Positions 33,270 to 37,177 of a stretch of 37,177 nt of DNA are shown here, one piece after another; position 1 is the first letter of the stretch, and every line of letters begins with the position of its first letter. The notes under the pieces are model-generated. The model worked only from the letters and a program-made list of their open reading frames with translations. It searched no databases and was not told the DNA's origin. This DNA is from Leadbetterella sp. (GTDB lineage Bacteria > Bacteroidota > Bacteroidia > Cytophagales > Spirosomataceae), in NCBI GenBank assembly GCA_021740125.1, contig JAIPAJ010000012.1:1-37177 (forward strand), given 5' to 3'. The translations under genes were made by a program, and so were the position numbers.

Positions 33270-34985
33270 TTAATAAGTAATGACGGTTTGAGATTCTGAA
33301 TATTCCCCAGTTCGATTTAATTCATCCCAAATCCTTACTTTCCAAAAAATGGTTTGCCCTTTTTTTAATGTTATATTTTCAGGCAGGTTTACATTGGAAG
33401 AGGCAGACTTAATTTGCAAAGAGTTCCATATATCGCCAATGTTTTGATCTATTTTTGACTTGGAAGAAGATACTAGTAATTGATATGAAGTTTGAGATTT
33501 TGTTTTTTTTGAAATATCCCAGCTAAACTTAAATGATTTGTCAAATTTGGTTTTTAAATCCGTACATCCACCCAAAAACGGGTCTTGAAATTTATTTATT
33601 AAATTCGCAGTTTGCTTTTTTAATCGATTCAGAACAAATCGATATTTAGGGCTTTTTGATAAATTATATATCTCCAATGGATCAGTTTTTAAGTTATACA
33701 ATTCTTCCCAAGACTTATCATTCACATATCTAAAATACTTCCAATCCTTAGTTCTGACACCTTCACTTGGAGGAATATTTTCAAACTCCCAAAGATGTTC
33801 TATCAAAACCGTATCTCGCCGAAGGTGGGATATTTGTTTGTCAATAAGCGGAACTAAACTTTTACCTTGATAAAGATTTGGTCGTTTTATTTGAGCCATA
33901 TGCAAAATTGTGGCTGGGATATCAATATTTAATGCCATCTCATTTATGTCTTGATGGACTTTATTCCTTGGGTCGAAAATAATTAAAGGTACCCTGATGG
34001 ATTTATCGTACAATAACCATTTGTCGGCTAATTGTCTTTCCCCTAAAAAATAGCCATTATCTCCCATTATAATAATAACCGTATTTTTTTCAAGCCCTTT
34101 CTTCTTCAATTCAGCACGAATCTTGGTAATTTCTAGATCTACACCTGCAATCATCCTATAATAACCTTTCACCATTTGTTGATATTTGGCAGGTTGGTCA
34201 AATCGCCAAGTCCACCGAAGACGGCTAAAACCATTTTTTACTTCTTTGGGTTGTGCCATAAAAAACTTATCCTCACCCAATAAAGGGGGTTCAATTTTCT
34301 GGTTTTCAAGCCAATGAGAAGTTTGTTCATCATAAAAATATTGATCAGGGGCGTTGTCATGTGCATGAGGAGCTGAAAAACTAAGTGATAAGCAAAACGG
34401 TTTGTCAATAGGTGCATTTTCTATGAACTCAATGGCTTTTTGGCCCGTATAGCGTGTCAAATGAACAGTATCAGTACCTATTGTTTTGAAAAAATAGCCT
34501 CGCTCATCTGGATACTTTCCATTCCTATCAAAGTCTTCATGTACGTCGAACAATTCGTCAAGCTTTTTGTAATTTACTCCAAATTTGCCATAAAACCCTG
34601 TAAAATAGCCCGCATTTTTTAAAATTTTAGGGTAGGCGTTTTCCATGTATTCTTGCTTAATATCGCCAGTTTGAAAGGTATAACGATGACTTCTTTCATG
34701 CATTGAACTCAAAATACTTGCTCTACTAGCAGCACAAATAGGCGTAGTAACCAAGGCGTTTTTAAAGTAAGTACCTCCTTTTGCGAGTTTATCCATTTCT
34801 GGTGTAAAGGCATATTTATTCCCCGCATAGCCTAGTGCATCGGCACGATGGTCATCTGTGAGAATAAAGATGATATTTGGCTTTAAAATATTTTCTGCTT
34901 TTTTAGCTTTGAAAGAAAAACCTAATGCTAATGAAACAAAAATAAGTAAAGGATATAGGACTAAGTAAAATTTGGTTTTAATCAT
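33270..34985 (-). CDS. Exported sulfatase with C-terminal Ig-like domain of rhamnosidase type
   Basis: This 571-residue member of the S1 sulfatase family has a signal peptide or anchor at 5-24. Metal-site Asp pair in ILTDDHRAD (43-45), formylglycine motif CAASR at Cys84 (C-x-A-x-R form), MGDNGYFLGERQLADKW further on. Cys84 must be converted to formylglycine by a maturase coded elsewhere. Residues 485-571 form a separate domain (FSWDISKKTKSQTSYQLLVS, IWNSLQIKSASSNV, GQTIFWKVRIWDELN) that matches the Ig/FN3-like module at the N-terminus of GH78 alpha-L-rhamnosidases, here without a GH78 catalytic domain. The gene abuts the upstream sulfatase without a gap. Confidence 0.9.
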   Translation of the reverse strand: MIKTKFYLVLYPLLIFVSLALGFSFKAKKAENILKPNIIFILTDDHRADALGYAGNKYAFTPEMDKLAKGGTYFKNALVTTPICAASRASILSSMHERSHRYTFQTGDIKQEYMENAYPKILKNAGYFTGFYGKFGVNYKKLDELFDVHEDFDRNGKYPDERGYFFKTIGTDTVHLTRYTGQKAIEFIENAPIDKPFCLSLSFSAPHAHDNAPDQYFYDEQTSHWLENQKIEPPLLGEDKFFMAQPKEVKNGFSRLRWTWRFDQPAKYQQMVKGYYRMIAGVDLEITKIRAELKKKGLEKNTVIIIMGDNGYFLGERQLADKWLLYDKSIRVPLIIFDPRNKVHQDINEMALNIDIPATILHMAQIKRPNLYQGKSLVPLIDKQISHLRRDTVLIEHLWEFENIPPSEGVRTKDWKYFRYVNDKSWEELYNLKTDPLEIYNLSKSPKYRFVLNRLKKQTANLINKFQDPFLGGCTDLKTKFDKSFKFSWDISKKTKSQTSYQLLVSSSKSKIDQNIGDIWNSLQIKSASSNVNLPENITLKKGQTIFWKVRIWDELNRTGEYSESQTVITY

Positions 34986-36443
34986 CTATTCCACTATTGG
35001 TTTACCTTGATAATTAATTTTTAAATAAGGTACAGTTTCAGTATTGTCTACAATATATTTCCACTTTTTTATATATTCCATACCAGGTTCAAATTTATCA
35101 TTTCGCTTTTGTAATTCTGATTTCAATCTTTCTTCCATATCATTTTGAAGAATTGCAAATTCAGGCTTTCCAATTAGGTTATTCATTTGAAATGGATCTT
35201 TTTCGTTATCAAAAAGCAACCAAGGACCATTTAAATCTCTCGTATAAGTATATTTTCCTGTGTAAACGCCACGGTATTCCTTGCCACCTCTTTGTCTATC
35301 CCATTGCCCAAATGGCTGATAACAAGCAATTAGTGTTTGTGAGACTTTGTCTTTTTTTGTTCCTTTCAATACTCCAGAAAAATCTAATCCTTCGACAGAT
35401 TTTGGAATTTTGATTTTGGCAAGACCTAATAGGGTGGGCATTATATCTGGTGAATTCAGTAATATAGACAGCGTTTTTGGTTTTTTCCCAAACAATTTTG
35501 GATAATGAATTAGAAATGGTACGCGTAAACTTTCCTCATAAGGTTGCTGTTTGTTCCAAGCACCGTGAGCTCCTAAAAGATCACCATGATCAGAAGAAAA
35601 TACAATTATTGTGTTCTCGTCTATTCCTAAATCTTTCAAAGTTTCCCACATTTTTCCTATGCATTCATCTATGGCGGCTATATGAGAATAATATCCAATC
35701 AAATCCTTTTTTACTTTTTCTAACTTATCAGCTGGTACATTGGGGTTGATTATTAATTCTTTGTTTTCATATAGTTTCCTTTGCTTTTCAGGTGCTGTCT
35801 GATAAGGATCATGAGGACTACCGATAGAAATGAACATCAAAAACGGATTAGGTTGATTTGCTTGACTTTTCATATAACTGATTACATCCTCTGTTTGAGC
35901 CTCCACATCATATCCATTCCAAATCATTTTTTTCTTTGAATCTCCCACATAATAAGCCGAATTGTTATAGTCATGTGAGCATTCCAATGCTTTCCAATAC
36001 TGGAACCCTTGATGGCGTGTGGGAGGAATATAGCTATTTCTACCATGCCCGTCTAAATGCCATTTGCCTACATATCCCGTATTAAAGCCTGCTTTTGAAA
36101 ATACTTTTGCCATAGTTATGGCATTGGTATCTAACAAGACGTCATTCATAAACATGCCGTTGGTCAGGGGATATTGGCCAGTCATTAATGAGGCTCGATG
36201 AGGTGTACAAACTGGTGTTCCTGAAATGGCATTTTTTAGATTTATGCTTTCAGAAGCCAATTTATCTAAATTGGGCGTTAGGGCATTTTTGTCGCCTGCA
36301 TACCCTGTTGCTTGAGCTCGCCATTGGTCAACTAAAATGTAAAGTATATTGGGCTTTTTAGTTTCTTGACCAAAAATTTGTGATGTGTGTATTCCCAAAA
36401 AAACAAATAATATCAAAATAATTAATTTGCTTCTATACTTCAT
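34986..36443 (-). CDS. Exported sulfatase, S1 family
   Basis: This 485-residue protein has a signal peptide ending near IFGQ (residue 26). Catalytic features are the metal-binding Asp in ILVDQWRAQATGY, the formylglycine motif CTPHR (79-83) followed by ASLMTGQYP, GYVGKWHLDGHG, and the second metal site in VFSSDHGDLLGAHG. It removes sulfate from a carbohydrate in the periplasm or outside. It is followed without a gap by a second sulfatase. Only 13 nt separate its start codon from a strong hairpin with T run, so its transcription must come by read-through or from a promoter inside the upstream gene. Confidence 0.94.
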   Translation of the reverse strand: MKYRSKLIILILFVFLGIHTSQIFGQETKKPNILYILVDQWRAQATGYAGDKNALTPNLDKLASESINLKNAISGTPVCTPHRASLMTGQYPLTNGMFMNDVLLDTNAITMAKVFSKAGFNTGYVGKWHLDGHGRNSYIPPTRHQGFQYWKALECSHDYNNSAYYVGDSKKKMIWNGYDVEAQTEDVISYMKSQANQPNPFLMFISIGSPHDPYQTAPEKQRKLYENKELIINPNVPADKLEKVKKDLIGYYSHIAAIDECIGKMWETLKDLGIDENTIIVFSSDHGDLLGAHGAWNKQQPYEESLRVPFLIHYPKLFGKKPKTLSILLNSPDIMPTLLGLAKIKIPKSVEGLDFSGVLKGTKKDKVSQTLIACYQPFGQWDRQRGGKEYRGVYTGKYTYTRDLNGPWLLFDNEKDPFQMNNLIGKPEFAILQNDMEERLKSELQKRNDKFEPGMEYIKKWKYIVDNTETVPYLKINYQGKPIVE

Positions 36444-36456
36444 TTTTTTGTAGATT

Positions 36457-36491
36457 AAAAAAGGCTATATCTATGAAATATAGATATAGCC
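36457..36491 (-). terminator. Intrinsic terminator after the haem-binding protein gene
   Basis: GGCTATATCTAT (36463-36474) and ATAGATATAGCC (36480-36491) form a perfect 12-bp stem with a five-base loop. On the minus strand it is followed by TTTTTT. It lies between the cytochrome-domain gene and the first sulfatase gene. Confidence 0.85.
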
Positions 36492-36513
36492 AGATTTTAT
36501 TTTAAATTGATAT

Positions 36514-37177
36514 TTATTTCTGTACTTGAGCCTTAAACATCGGATTTTTAGGATTTCCAGCTGAAATCAAATAAGCCATCAAATCTTTGAATTCCTCTTC
36601 GTTGAGGCTATTTATTAAACCTTGGAACATCATGGATACATTTGATGTTTTGGTCGATGCCACATTTTTCTTAAGAACTTTTTCTAAAGTTTCAGGAGCA
36701 TAAGGATTTTGAGAAACATAATAAGTTAGTTGGTCTTCGTTTACCAAACGTCCCACTATTGAATTACCGTTTTTAAGTGTAAACTGAGTGGCCGCATATT
36801 GGTCAGAAATGGCTTTATCTGGATCGACAATAGCTTCCAAAATATCTTTTGGCGTAAATCGAGTACCTACTTGAGTCAAGTCTGGCCCGGTGGCTCCGCC
36901 CTCGCCTAACATGGTGTGGCAACCTTTACAAGTCGTTGCAGAGAACATTGCCTTCCCTTGCTCAAAATCTCTATCGGTAAGGCCTTTTTCAAGAACTGGT
37001 ACACCATTTCTTAAATTCCAGTTTCTACCTGGTCCTTTTGGATAAGCTGAAGAAACCAAATTGTTACCATTAGAACTTAAAAGCTCTGCACCGGAAAGTT
37101 TATCAAAATATGCTTTTTTGTCTTCAGGAACATTTTTAAGGGCATTTTTTCTGGCTCTATCTATAAAGCCCACATAG
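36514..37177 (-). CDS. PVC-type haem-binding (cytochrome c) protein, C-terminal part (5' partial)
   Basis: The frame is open to the window edge; the GTG at 37173 is internal, so this is the 3' end of a larger gene. The visible part holds one c-type haem site, CKGCH (about residues 82-86 of the visible part), in FEQGKAMFSATTCKGCHTMLG, then GATGPDLTQVGTRFTPKDILEAIVDPDKAIS, which is the haem-binding domain (TIGR02603 type) at the end of large Planctomycete- and Bacteroidetes-type dehydrogenase-like proteins. A methionine (VSMMFQGLINSL) is the probable second haem ligand. Such proteins usually have an N-terminal propeller and are thought to oxidise sugars or glycosides outside the cytoplasm and pass electrons on. 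Only the end is visible here, so the catalytic part is not proven. Confidence 0.85.
   Translation of the reverse strand, partial: YVGFIDRARKNALKNVPEDKKAYFDKLSGAELLSSNGNNLVSSAYPKGPGRNWNLRNGVPVLEKGLTDRDFEQGKAMFSATTCKGCHTMLGEGGATGPDLTQVGTRFTPKDILEAIVDPDKAISDQYAATQFTLKNGNSIVGRLVNEDQLTYYVSQNPYAPETLEKVLKKNVASTKTSNVSMMFQGLINSLNEEEFKDLMAYLISAGNPKNPMFKAQVQK

Overview
The window looks like chromosomal DNA of a Bacteroidetes bacterium, most likely of the Cytophagales type. The DNA is AT-rich. Ribosome binding sites of the AGGAGG kind are absent before the start codons. Several upstream regions carry the Bacteroidetes -7 element TAnnTTTG. Lipoprotein and secreted-protein signals, sulfatases, a DUF1080 protein and short intergenic repeats also fit this phylum. 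No rRNA, tRNA, CRISPR array, integrase or transposase was seen. Organism assignment is inference.

Left part (1-20 kb). The window opens inside a DUF3427-type superfamily II helicase gene that is visibly more AT-rich than what follows. Then come an MscS channel, a secreted CocE/NonD hydrolase (minus), a malonate uptake and activation operon (matB-madL-madM, minus), a small secreted protein, ffh, a lipoprotein, hemH with a secreted LolA-like partner, a 51-residue ORF, purF, a pair coding a membrane-anchored HMA-like protein and a lipidated truncated haemoglobin, a 598-residue protein of unknown function, and an isolated AT-rich multi-pass membrane protein between two long non-coding stretches. 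Most of this is housekeeping with small accessory insertions.

Right part (20.3-37.2 kb). Every gene is on the minus strand, and together they look like one catabolic region. In transcription order: the C-terminus of a large haem-binding protein (CxxCH), two exported sulfatases, a DUF1080 lipoprotein, two TIM-barrel sugar isomerase/epimerases, an alpha/beta hydrolase, a DUF4432 aldose-epimerase-like protein, a class I phosphomannose-isomerase-like cupin, a third TIM-barrel protein, a Gfo/Idh/MocA oxidoreductase, a toxin-antitoxin pair, and an Rbs-type sugar ABC importer (ATPase, permease, binding lipoprotein). A consistent but unproven reading: sulfate esters are removed outside the cytoplasm, an oxidised (3-keto) sugar derivative is released and imported by the ABC system, then isomerised, oxidised or reduced and ring-opened inside. 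No SusC/SusD pair is present in the window.

Non-genic structure. A short repeat built from GATT-like units about 10 nt apart lies at gene starts in the catabolic region. In two places it supplies the GTG start codon, so the ABC ATPase and the DUF4432 protein both begin MSSVFQN. Other structures are two tandem arrays with a ~7-nt unit, two GC-rich elements sharing GCGTGCCC, a complex palindromic element at 28.3-28.5 kb, a perfect 9-bp inverted repeat in front of the antitoxin, and several intrinsic terminators.
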